A DNA stretch of 64,000 nucleotides, taken from contig NZ_VLLL01000006.1 of the NCBI RefSeq assembly GCF_007994225.1, positions 806,001-870,000 of the forward strand, written 5' to 3'. Shown in pieces: positions 1 to 7,260 of the stretch. Under the pieces are notes generated by a model. The model saw only the letters and a list, made by a program, of their open reading frames with translations, was not told where the DNA came from and ran no database searches. This DNA is from Stackebrandtia albiflava (GTDB lineage Bacteria > Actinomycetota > Actinomycetes > Mycobacteriales > Micromonosporaceae). A program made the position numbers and the translations under genes. Each line of letters begins with the position of its first letter. Within the stretch, counting starts at the first letter, position 1.

Positions 1-731
1 CTGTCCTGAGTCTCCCGGAACGTCTGGTCCGCCACCGCGGAGGACTCCCGGCGCCGGTTGAGCCGCCGCATCCGCTCCAGGACCGCGCCGTGCGTGCCCG
101 CCGTGACGACGGTGGCCGCCGCCCGCACCGTCTCGGCGATCAGGGACGCGACCTCGGCGGCGTCCCGGGAGGCGGCCTCCCGCAACCGGCCCAGCCGCCG
201 GTCCATCAGCCGGGACCCCACGAGCACCGTCGCGAACGGCAGCAACACGCCCAGCCCCACCGCGGGGCTCAACCACAGCATGACGCCCCACATGGCGGCA
301 CCCCCGACGAACCGGGAGGCGATCGACAGGCTCCAGATCGGCAGCCGCCGTAGCTGCTCGACGTCGCGCCCGAACCGGCTCACGGCGTCACCCACCGGCA
401 CCCGGAGCGCGTCGGCGGCGGGCAGTCTCAGCAGGCTCGACATCCGGTCCTCGCGGAGCCGGGCGGTCAGGCCCATGGCGAACGGCATCTCCCATCTGCC
501 GAGCAGGACGTCCATCCACAGGACGGTCTGCGCGGTGAACACCCCGGCCACCGCCGCCAGCAGCCACCAGATCCGGGGCGCGTCGGGGTCGGTGGTGAGC
601 TGGTCGAAGACCGCCTGCAGCAGGAGCCCGCCGCCGACGACCATGACCCTGACCAGCAGCCAGAGCACCGTCAGGACGGTCATCGTCCTCGGCCGGAATG
701 TGAACAGGTCACGCAGGCGGGTGTGCCTCAC
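1..731 (-). CDS. ABC exporter permease/ATPase subunit, N-terminal part (runs off window)
   Basis: Reading leftward from a GTG at 731, about 243 codons stay open to the window edge. They encode an ABC exporter transmembrane domain. Hydrophobic segments are visible around residues 17-40 (TVLTVLWLLVRVMVVGGGLLL), 52-72 and 140-175. An intracellular-loop helix containing EAASRDAAEVASLIAETVRAAATV follows in pieces typical of type I exporters. The nucleotide-binding domain must lie beyond the left edge. The GTG start overlaps the stop of the upstream ABC gene by 4 bp (728-731), so the two are translationally coupled and probably form a heterodimeric exporter. Substrate is unknown. The paired arrangement is typical of actinomycete multidrug, peptide or siderophore exporters, which is an inference only. 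Confidence 0.85.
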   Translation of the reverse strand, partial: MRHTRLRDLFTFRPRTMTVLTVLWLLVRVMVVGGGLLLQAVFDQLTTDPDAPRIWWLLAAVAGVFTAQTVLWMDVLLGRWEMPFAMGLTARLREDRMSSLLRLPAADALRVPVGDAVSRFGRDVEQLRRLPIWSLSIASRFVGGAAMWGVMLWLSPAVGLGVLLPFATVLVGSRLMDRRLGRLREAASRDAAEVASLIAETVRAAATVVTAGTHGAVLERMRRLNRRRESSAVADQTFRETQD

Positions 732-2383
732 AATGCCTCCCCGGCGGCGATGAGCGCGGCGAGCCGGGAGTCTCCGTCGGCGAGCCGCCGGTATTCGCCC
801 CGTTCGGTGATCCGGCCGGACTCGACGACCGCGACCGAGTCGCAGTCGGCGACGGTGTCGAGCCGGTGGGCGATGACCACGACGGTGCGGCCCCGTGACA
901 GGGTCTCGACGGCCGAGGCGACGGCGGCGCGGTCCTCGGGACCGAGACGGGCGGTGGCCTCGTCGAGGATGACCAGTCCCGGGTCCCGCAGCAGGAGTCG
1001 CGCGATCGACAGGAGCTGTTCCTGTCCGGCGGACAGCCCGGCGTCCACACCCAGCCGGGTGTCGAGGCCGTGGGGGAGGGAGTCGAGCCAGCCGGTCAGG
1101 CCCACGGCCTCCAACGCGGTCAGGACCGCCTGGTCGGGCGCGGCGGCGTACAGGGTGACGTTGTCGCGGACCGAGGCGGCGAGCACCCGGACGTCCTGGG
1201 TGACGTATCCGACGGCGCGGCGCAGTGACTCCCGGTCGACGGAACGCGCGTCCACTCCACCGATGCGCACCGTCCCGGCGTCGGGGTCGAGGACGCGGGC
1301 GACCAGCCGGGCGAGCGTGGTCTTCCCGCCGCCGGTGGACCCGACCAGCGCCAACCGGTGCCCGGCGGGCACGGCCAGCGAGACGTCACGCAGCACCGGA
1401 CGACCGGTATATCCGAAGTGGACGTCTTCGAGGTCCACGGTCAGCGCCCCCGCAGGCAGGGTCGTCGTGCCGTAGGACATGCGGGGCCGTATCGCCAGCA
1501 GTTCGCGGCTGCGGCGGGTCGCGGCCATCGCGGCGTCGAACTCGTTGAGCTGACCGGCGATCACCATGAGCGGCACCCGCATGAGCATCAGGTACGCCAT
1601 GACGGCGTAGGCGTCGCCGACACCGATGGCCCCCCGGGAGTAGAGCCAGACCGCCGCGGCCAGGCCGCCGACGAGCGCGACGGTGTTGACGTGCTGGATG
1701 AGGGCGGGCCACTTGATCTGGTGGCGGGCGGCTCTGCTCGCGGCTCGCGTCAACGCATCGGACCGGTCGTTCAGGCCGGTCATGACTCCGGGGACTCCGC
1801 CGTTGGGTACCAGGTCCTCCAGGGCCCGCAGCCGTTCCTCGACGAAGCCGCTGACCTCCGCCGACCGCGCCGACACCTCCGCCAGCGCGGTGACCGCGAC
1901 CCCGACGAGCCGGCGCACCAGGAACAGCGCCACCACGAGCAGTAGCGCGAACCCGGCGCCGATGCGCCAGTCGACCGTGGTGAGCATGACGCCGATACCG
2001 ATCACCAGCAGGGAGTTCAGCAGCAGCATCACGAGCAGTTCCGACAGGAATCGGGACAGTCTCTCCACGTCGGAGTCGATGCGTTCGATGAGTTCGCCGG
2101 GGGAGTGGGTGTCGTAGAAGGACAGGTCCTGGTCGAGGCAGTGCGCCAGCAGATCCTGGCGCAGTGCGTTCCCGGCGCGCCACGCCAGCCTGCCGCCGAC
2201 CCACTGGACGGCGATGCGGCCGAGGGCGGAAAGGGCGGCCACGCCGATGTAACCGGCGCCGAGGGCGGCGAGCACCGCCGGGGTGCCCGAGGCCAGGACG
2301 GTGTCGACGAACCGGCCCTGGATGCCGGGGCCGGTCAGCTGCACGACCGAGGTGGCGACGGCGATGAGGACGAGCGCCACCAT
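728..2383 (-). CDS. ABC transporter, transmembrane plus ATP-binding subunit
   Basis: A type I ABC exporter half-transporter of at least 551 residues. The N-terminal half is a six-helix membrane domain (residues about 1-290). The C-terminal half is a nucleotide-binding domain with Walker A GSTGGGKTT, a degenerate signature LSAGQEQLL, Walker B LVILDEAT and an H-loop (AHRLD). The signature has A where LSGGQ has the first G, which is common in the degenerate partner of heterodimeric exporters. It is followed with a 4-bp overlap by a second ABC gene. The start is a problem. The frame upstream of this ATG reads a typical exporter N-terminus (DVLLRYIRPHWLL) back to a stop near 2470 with no ATG, GTG or TTG in frame. 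The true start may be a rare codon, or there may be a frameshift from the GTG at 2474. Confidence 0.9.
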   Translation of the reverse strand: MVALVLIAVATSVVQLTGPGIQGRFVDTVLASGTPAVLAALGAGYIGVAALSALGRIAVQWVGGRLAWRAGNALRQDLLAHCLDQDLSFYDTHSPGELIERIDSDVERLSRFLSELLVMLLLNSLLVIGIGVMLTTVDWRIGAGFALLLVVALFLVRRLVGVAVTALAEVSARSAEVSGFVEERLRALEDLVPNGGVPGVMTGLNDRSDALTRAASRAARHQIKWPALIQHVNTVALVGGLAAAVWLYSRGAIGVGDAYAVMAYLMLMRVPLMVIAGQLNEFDAAMAATRRSRELLAIRPRMSYGTTTLPAGALTVDLEDVHFGYTGRPVLRDVSLAVPAGHRLALVGSTGGGKTTLARLVARVLDPDAGTVRIGGVDARSVDRESLRRAVGYVTQDVRVLAASVRDNVTLYAAAPDQAVLTALEAVGLTGWLDSLPHGLDTRLGVDAGLSAGQEQLLSIARLLLRDPGLVILDEATARLGPEDRAAVASAVETLSRGRTVVVIAHRLDTVADCDSVAVVESGRITERGEYRRLADGDSRLAALIAAGEAL

Positions 2384-2474
2384 GAGCAGCCAATGTGGAC
2401 GTATGTAGCGAAGCAGGACGTCTCCCGGGGCGGACGGGTGGAGGTGGGCGCCCCTGCCGGGGCGGTATCGACAC

Positions 2475-2825
2475 TAGGGTGCTGACCTGCGGTTTTCAAG
2501 CCTGTCATTTCGCCGTGACGCCTGATAGGCTGGAGTGGAGAGACGGGGTCGGTCTCTTGTGGAATACATGACGGAGTGGCCTACTCGCCGCACGGGACGA
2601 CGGGGGCCTCCAACCTCCGCCCCATACTTCGAGCGTAGATCCGGATCGCTGAACGCAGCCTTAAATCGCCTTAACCGGACTTCAGGTGGCGTCGTGGCGA
2701 GAGGTGGGCGGTGTCGACGTTCCCGCTCGGTGGGCCGCGACATGACGGTGCGGTGCGTCGGGGGGCGCCCTCGCCGGTGCGCGACTTCACCCGGCCCGGC
2801 GGGCACCACACCGGTGACGGTTCGT
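2475..2825. other. Intergenic region, no gene seen
   Basis: About 350 bp lie between the start region of the ABC operon and the end of the DUF3885 gene. I see no convincing coding frame. The only structure noted is an imperfect inverted repeat, GCCTGTCA at 2500-2507 against TGATAGGC at 2523-2530 (7 of 8 pairs), 25-55 bp upstream of the ABC operon, which could be a regulator site. Base composition is lower in GC around 2640-2690 than in the neighbouring genes. Confidence 0.4.
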
Positions 2826-3416
2826 TCAGAGGCCGTCCTGGCGGGCGGAGAGCCAGTCGGCGTGCCGGTCGCGCAGCCGGTCCCGTTCCTCGGGAGTGGC
2901 CAGGAGGACGTCGGCGCCCCCGTCGTACGGATGGTGGATCCGCCGCATCCGCGTGTCGGTGACCATGACGCCCGCCCGGGTGAAGTCGGCGACCTCCCGC
3001 AACAGCGGATCCGCGCACCCGGTCCGCCACGGCCGCCGCGTCACCAACACGTGCTGGTACACCCGGAACTGCGGGTCCGGATCGTCGGTGACGGAGGTGA
3101 ACCAGTGGTGACGACCGGGCGCCGACGGCACGTCCGCGCTGTCCGTCCACACCGGAGTGATAAGGAGGACGTCGTCCCCGGCGAACAAGGTGTCGAGGAC
3201 GGTGTTGTACCGGTGCAACACGACCGCGTACTCCGCCTTGTTCCGCGGGTATCGCCGTGAACCGGGGAGGCTGTGGAACCGCACCCAGACGTCCCGGTAC
3301 GTATCGCGGAGCAGATGCGCCACCGGCGGACAGTCCGGCCACCGCCGCCGCCACAGCCGGGTCAGCCGCGCGTCGGCGTTCTCCGGGGGAATCCACTCGC
3401 TCACCGCGTCCACCAC
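2826..3416 (-). CDS. DUF3885-like protein
   Basis: A protein of about 196 residues with the core RYPRNKAEYAVVLHRYNTVL, then LFAGDDVLLITPVW, RVYQHVLVTRRPW and a C-terminal helix. This layout resembles the DUF3885 family, small cytoplasmic proteins of unknown function often found singly in actinomycetes and firmicutes. Three GTG codons (3416, 3413, 3404) are possible starts. I chose the outermost because the codons before it become Arg/Pro-rich and look non-coding. The gene is monocistronic and divergent from the SDR gene at 3631. No function can be assigned from the sequence, and the family call is from memory of its motif pattern. Confidence 0.65.
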   Translation of the reverse strand: MVDAVSEWIPPENADARLTRLWRRRWPDCPPVAHLLRDTYRDVWVRFHSLPGSRRYPRNKAEYAVVLHRYNTVLDTLFAGDDVLLITPVWTDSADVPSAPGRHHWFTSVTDDPDPQFRVYQHVLVTRRPWRTGCADPLLREVADFTRAGVMVTDTRMRRIHHPYDGGADVLLATPEERDRLRDRHADWLSARQDGL

Positions 3417-3630
3417 CCGGCCATCCTGCCCCGCGCCGTCCAGCGCGCGCACGCCAGAACGGGCCACGCGGCCGGGTTCGGTCCCGGTGCCCGGCGCCGT
3501 AACGCCGTGCCGCGGGGTGCGAGGGCCGCGCACCGCACCCGGTGGCGGATTCCGGCGCGTGGCCGGTGGTGATCCGGGCCGACACCGGTAAGAATCGAGA
3601 CCTCGAACTGTGAGGCGGAGGAGACCGACC

Positions 3631-4452
3631 ATGGCGAACATACTGATCACCGGAGCCAGCGACGGCCTTGGCAGGGCGTTGGCGGTGCGGCTCGGCCGGG
3701 ACGGCCACCAACTGTTGCTGCACGGCCGTGATCCCGGACGGGTGGCCGACGTGGCGGCGGCCGTCGCGCAGACGGGCGCGCCGGAGCCGGTGACCCTGCT
3801 CGCGGACCTCTCCGACCTGGCGCAGGTGGCGGCGCTCGCGGCCGAGGTCGCGGAGCGCACCGACCGGCTCGACGTGTTGGTCAGCAACGCCGGTATCGGT
3901 TTCGGCGAACCCGACGGCAGGGATCGGCGGACCAGTGTGGACGGACACGAACTGCGGTTCGCGGTGAACTACCTGGCGGGTTTCCGGCTCACCCTCGACC
4001 TGTTGCCGCTGTTGCGTTCCTCGGCACCTGCGCGCGTCGTCAACGTCAGCTCGCTCGGGCAGTACCCGCTCGACTTCGACGACCTGATGTTCACCCGTGA
4101 CTACAACGGCACCGACGCGTACCGCCGGAGCAAACTGGCGCAGATCATGTCGGCGGCGGAGTTCGCGGCCCGCGTACCGGCCGCCCACGTCACCTTCAAC
4201 AGCCTGCACCCCGCGACCTTCATGCCGACCAAGATCGTCACCGGGGACGGCATCGCGCCGATCGACTCGCTGTCGGCCGGGGTGACGGCGACGTACCGGA
4301 TCATCACCGACCCGGAGTTGGCGGAGGTCACCGGGCGTTTCTTCGACCGCACCGAACCGGCGGACCCGCATCCGCAGGCCGGGGACCCGGACGCCCGGGA
4401 ACTGTTGTGGCGTCGCAGCCTGGAGCTCGTCGGTCATGCCGGAATCGACTAG
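3631..4452 (+). CDS. Short-chain dehydrogenase/reductase (SDR)
   Basis: A 273-residue classical SDR. It has the N-terminal cofactor motif ITGASDGLG (residues 5-13), the NAG motif VSNAGIGFG, a serine strand NVSSLGQYP and the catalytic YRRSK (Y-x-x-x-K). The long stretch between the Ser strand and the Tyr matches the extended loop of retinol dehydrogenase/WW-domain oxidoreductase-like SDRs. The start ATG is preceded by a good GGCGGAGGAG ribosome site about 8 bp upstream, which rules out the in-frame GTG at 3610. Cofactor is probably NADP(H), from the basic residue in the HGRDPGR segment, and substrate is unknown. It converges on the FAD monooxygenase gene, whose stop lies 10 bp away. Confidence 0.9.
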   Translation: MANILITGASDGLGRALAVRLGRDGHQLLLHGRDPGRVADVAAAVAQTGAPEPVTLLADLSDLAQVAALAAEVAERTDRLDVLVSNAGIGFGEPDGRDRRTSVDGHELRFAVNYLAGFRLTLDLLPLLRSSAPARVVNVSSLGQYPLDFDDLMFTRDYNGTDAYRRSKLAQIMSAAEFAARVPAAHVTFNSLHPATFMPTKIVTGDGIAPIDSLSAGVTATYRIITDPELAEVTGRFFDRTEPADPHPQAGDPDARELLWRRSLELVGHAGID

Positions 4453-4462
4453 CGTCGGGGGT

Positions 4463-5641
4463 TCAGCCGTCGCCGAGCCGTCCCACCGAGACCCGTGACT
4501 TCCCGATCAGCGCGTTGCCGAAGCGCCGGTCGAGGCCGGGCAGGCGCATCAACCGTGCCGCGATCCTGCGCATCACGAGGCGGCCCCTGCTGTTCGGAAG
4601 GAACCAGTCGATCCCGCGTCTGGCGGTCTCCTGCCGTTCGGTGGTGACCGCGTGCCACCGCTCCTCGTACTGGGCGAGCGCGGTCTCCACCGAGTCGGCG
4701 GCGGCCAGTCTGCCGCCCAGGACGTAGGCCCCGGCGATCGCCAGCGACGCGCCCTGACCCGCCAACAGGGACACCGCCCCGCACGCGTCGCCGAGCAGCA
4801 CGATCCGCCCGCGGTGCCAGGTCGGCATCTCGATCTGGGCGACCTGGTCGTAGTAGATGTCGGCGTCCTCGGGGGCGTGGTCGAGGATCCGGGGCGTGAC
4901 CCATCCCAGTCCCGAGTAGACGTCGCGGATGTGGTCGCGCGGATGCGTGGGAAGTCCGGGGTCGTCGGTGCGGTGGACGGTGAACACCGCCGTGCCGCCG
5001 TCGCGCAGCGCGTACGCGCCCATCTGGCGGTCGACGCTGTCGGTGAGCATGAATCCGTCGCGGAGTTCGTCGGTCAGGTCGAGGTCGCGGGCGACGTACG
5101 CGGCGGTGTGCAGTCCGAGGTACCGCAGGTACTCCTCCTGTGGCCCGAACGCCAGCCGCCGGATGCGCGAGTGGACGCCGTCGGCGCCGATCAGGAGGTC
5201 GGCGTGCGCGGTGCCTCCGTCGCTGAATCGGACCGTGACCCGGTCGGGTTCGTCGGAGACCTCGGTGATGCTGGTGCCGTAGCGCAGGTCGATACTTCCC
5301 GTCACCGCCTCCCGCAGTACCGCCTCCAGGTCGGGGCGCATGATGCTGACCATCCGGCCGTCGACGGCCTTCTCGAACTGCTGGTACGCCATGCGGGCGG
5401 TGACGTGGCCGGCCCGGTTCACGTAGCCGAACCGGCGGATCCGGTAACCGACCTCCTTCAACCGGGGCAGTAGGCCCATGAGTGTGGCGGCCTCGTAGCC
5501 GGGACCGAAGAAGTCGATCATGTAGCCCTGCGGGCGTGGGCCGGGTGCGAGTTCGGCGACCGTGACCTCCCAACCCAGTCCCGCCAGCCGGTGGGCGGCC
5601 GCCAGGCCGGCGATGCCGCCGCCGCAGATGACGGCCTTCAT
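4463..5641 (-). CDS. FAD-dependent monooxygenase (PHBH-fold)
   Basis: A 392-residue group A flavoprotein hydroxylase. Visible motifs are the dinucleotide fold CGGGIAGLAAAHRLAGLG at residues 6-23, the DG motif IGADGVHSRIRR and the GD motif LLGDACGAVSLLAGQGASLA. Such enzymes use NAD(P)H and O2 to hydroxylate aromatic or polyketide substrates, and some inactivate tetracyclines or rifamycins. The substrate here cannot be read from sequence. The start ATG (5639-5641) overlaps the TetR stop by 4 bp, so the monooxygenase is co-transcribed with and likely controlled by that repressor. This suggests induction by its substrate or a related small molecule. Confidence 0.9.
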   Translation of the reverse strand: MKAVICGGGIAGLAAAHRLAGLGWEVTVAELAPGPRPQGYMIDFFGPGYEAATLMGLLPRLKEVGYRIRRFGYVNRAGHVTARMAYQQFEKAVDGRMVSIMRPDLEAVLREAVTGSIDLRYGTSITEVSDEPDRVTVRFSDGGTAHADLLIGADGVHSRIRRLAFGPQEEYLRYLGLHTAAYVARDLDLTDELRDGFMLTDSVDRQMGAYALRDGGTAVFTVHRTDDPGLPTHPRDHIRDVYSGLGWVTPRILDHAPEDADIYYDQVAQIEMPTWHRGRIVLLGDACGAVSLLAGQGASLAIAGAYVLGGRLAAADSVETALAQYEERWHAVTTERQETARRGIDWFLPNSRGRLVMRRIAARLMRLPGLDRRFGNALIGKSRVSVGRLGDG

Positions 5642-6234
5642 TCGTCCTCCTCGGTCTCGTCGCCGGTGGCGGCGGCGATGAGCCGCCGGAACACCGGCAG
5701 TGTCCGGTGCGCGTCGAGCGCCGGGTCCAGTGCCTTGTGGATCACGATCCCGTCGAAGGCGGCGAGCAGGACCGCCGCCGTGGCCGCGGGTTCGGGCACC
5801 CGGTGCCGGGCCAACAGGTCGGTGACGCGTCGCCTGAAGTCGTGGACCGCCGCGCGCAGCTCCCGGTGGAGTTCGGGGTCCCGGGTGGCGGCCAGGAAGG
5901 TCTCCGTCATCAGCAGGGACGCCGGGTCGTGGCCGGTGTAGGCGTCCAGCGCGGTGAGGATCTCGGCCACGGCCCGCTCGGGATCCAGGCCGTCCAGGCC
6001 GGTCTCGGTGTCGGCGAGTAGGCGCCGCACGTCGGTCATGGCGGCCTCCCGCAGCAGGGCGGGGAGGTTCGCGAAGTGGTAGTGGACCAGGCCGGGCCGC
6101 ACTCCGGCGCGGGCGGCGAGCACACGGGTGCTGACGGCCGTCCAGCCGAGTTCGGCTATCAGTTCGGCGGCGGTGGCCAGTAGTCGTCGTCTCACCTCGC
6201 GGCCCCGGTCGGTGCCCGGATGTGTGTTCGGCAA
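5638..6234 (-). CDS. TetR-family repressor of the adjacent monooxygenase
   Basis: A 198-residue TetR-family regulator. The N-terminal HTH occupies residues about 12-60 (EVRRRLLATAAELIAELGW, TRVLAARAGVRPGLVHYHF), followed by an all-helical ligand-binding domain. It is the first gene of a two-gene operon with the FAD monooxygenase. An almost perfect 10-bp inverted repeat 19-45 bp upstream of the ATG (6253-6279) is the likely operator, so autoregulation and substrate-induced expression of the monooxygenase are expected. The Tyr-His-Phe recognition-helix end (VHYHF) is typical of the family. Confidence 0.9.
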   Translation of the reverse strand: MPNTHPGTDRGREVRRRLLATAAELIAELGWTAVSTRVLAARAGVRPGLVHYHFANLPALLREAAMTDVRRLLADTETGLDGLDPERAVAEILTALDAYTGHDPASLLMTETFLAATRDPELHRELRAAVHDFRRRVTDLLARHRVPEPAATAAVLLAAFDGIVIHKALDPALDAHRTLPVFRRLIAAATGDETEEDE

Positions 6235-6252
6235 GGTCTCGGCCCTTCATGC

Positions 6253-6279
6253 TGGACGATCGTCTTGGTCGTTCGTCCA
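6253..6279. promoter_or_regulatory. Probable TetR operator, inverted repeat
   Basis: The arms TGGACGATCG (6253-6262) and CGTTCGTCCA (6270-6279) are complementary at 9 of 10 positions around a 7-bp spacer. The site sits just upstream of the TetR start at 6234, where a repressor would block its promoter. The size and symmetry suit a TetR dimer. The assignment to this regulator is by position. Confidence 0.7.
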
Positions 6280-6327
6280 ACTCTATCGCGAGACCTCCAC
6301 CCACCGCAACCGACGTCGTGAGGCGGA

Positions 6328-7164
6328 TCAGCGCGGCGGGATCTCCAGCAGGGCCGTGACCGGCCCGGTCACCCCGGGCATCCCGGCCAACAGCGGATGG
6401 AAGTGCGGATCCGTCACGTGGCCGTCGAAGACCAGCCGCGTCACGGGTGAACCGGCGAGCGCCGCCGCGATACAGCCCGCCAGCAGCGCCCGCGCGTCGG
6501 CGGCGTCCGGCGTCAGGCACTCCGCGATCGCCTCCGACTCGTCCGCACCGGACTCGAAGACGAAGCACGCGGCGACGACCCCGCCCGCCCGCAGCGCGAA
6601 CCGGGAACGCGCGGGAGTGAGCTCGTCCGTGATCATCGCGGTGAACAGTTCTCGGAGCCGCGCCCGAGGCGCGGTCGGCGACCATCCGGCGTGGATGAGC
6701 ACGTAGTAGTCCGTCCACAGGTCCAGCAGCCGGTCGGCGGTGAACGCGTCACCCGTCACCACGTCGTCGCGCAGGTGCGCCGCGATCCACCGCGTCATAC
6801 CCGCCGCCGTGGTGTCCACCACCGAGGGCGGGCACCGCTGGTACTCGACCGCGCCGAGCGCGCGGGCGAAGTGGTGACCGGTCGAGTCCGGCCGGACCTT
6901 CGCCGAGAACGGCCGGTCCGCGTGGGCGGACAGCTCACGCACCAGGGCCGTGCCCAGCCCCCGGCGGCGATGGCCGGGCCGCACGTACACCCACAGCGGC
7001 GACCGCCCGGGGTGGAACTCGTTGCGGGCGCAGCGGGCAACCGCCACCGGGCCGTCGACACCGTCCACCACATAGGACGCGTCGTCGGGTCGCCGGCGGT
7101 GCGGCCGGACCCAGTCGAGGTCGGGGAAGGCGACGGCGTCGTCCTCGGTGGCGGGTCGGATCAT
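6328..7164 (-). CDS. GNAT-family N-acetyltransferase
   Basis: A 278-residue protein whose N-terminal half is a GNAT domain. Residues about 60-85 read SPLWVYVRPGHRRRGLGTALV, which includes the acetyl-CoA pyrophosphate-binding R-x-x-G-x-G/A loop. The C-terminal half (FVFESGADESEAIAECLTP) resembles a second, degenerate GNAT fold, so this may be a tandem GNAT. The start at 7164 (MIRPATEDD) fits the usual GNAT opening strand. The gene is monocistronic and divergent from the large regulator at 7261. Acceptor substrate is unknown. Confidence 0.85.
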   Translation of the reverse strand: MIRPATEDDAVAFPDLDWVRPHRRRPDDASYVVDGVDGPVAVARCARNEFHPGRSPLWVYVRPGHRRRGLGTALVRELSAHADRPFSAKVRPDSTGHHFARALGAVEYQRCPPSVVDTTAAGMTRWIAAHLRDDVVTGDAFTADRLLDLWTDYYVLIHAGWSPTAPRARLRELFTAMITDELTPARSRFALRAGGVVAACFVFESGADESEAIAECLTPDAADARALLAGCIAAALAGSPVTRLVFDGHVTDPHFHPLLAGMPGVTGPVTALLEIPPR

Positions 7165-7260
7165 TCCGCCATCATGCGGGCCGCCTCCACCGTCCGCCAG
7201 TGGATTCCGGCCGGCGCCGGGCCGGGTGCCCGCCGCCCCGACCCTCCACACTCATGACCC

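Noticed and set aside
58-753. Open frame on the + strand across the left-edge ABC gene
   Set aside because: It is Arg/Ser/Pro-rich with no domain. The opposite strand reads a clear ABC exporter membrane domain over the same bases, so this is a shadow.
2671-4437. Long leftward frame of nearly 590 codons overlapping the SDR and DUF3885 genes
   Set aside because: Its composition (Arg/Val/Gly/His-rich) is typical of antisense frames at this GC content, and both real genes have family motifs and good starts.
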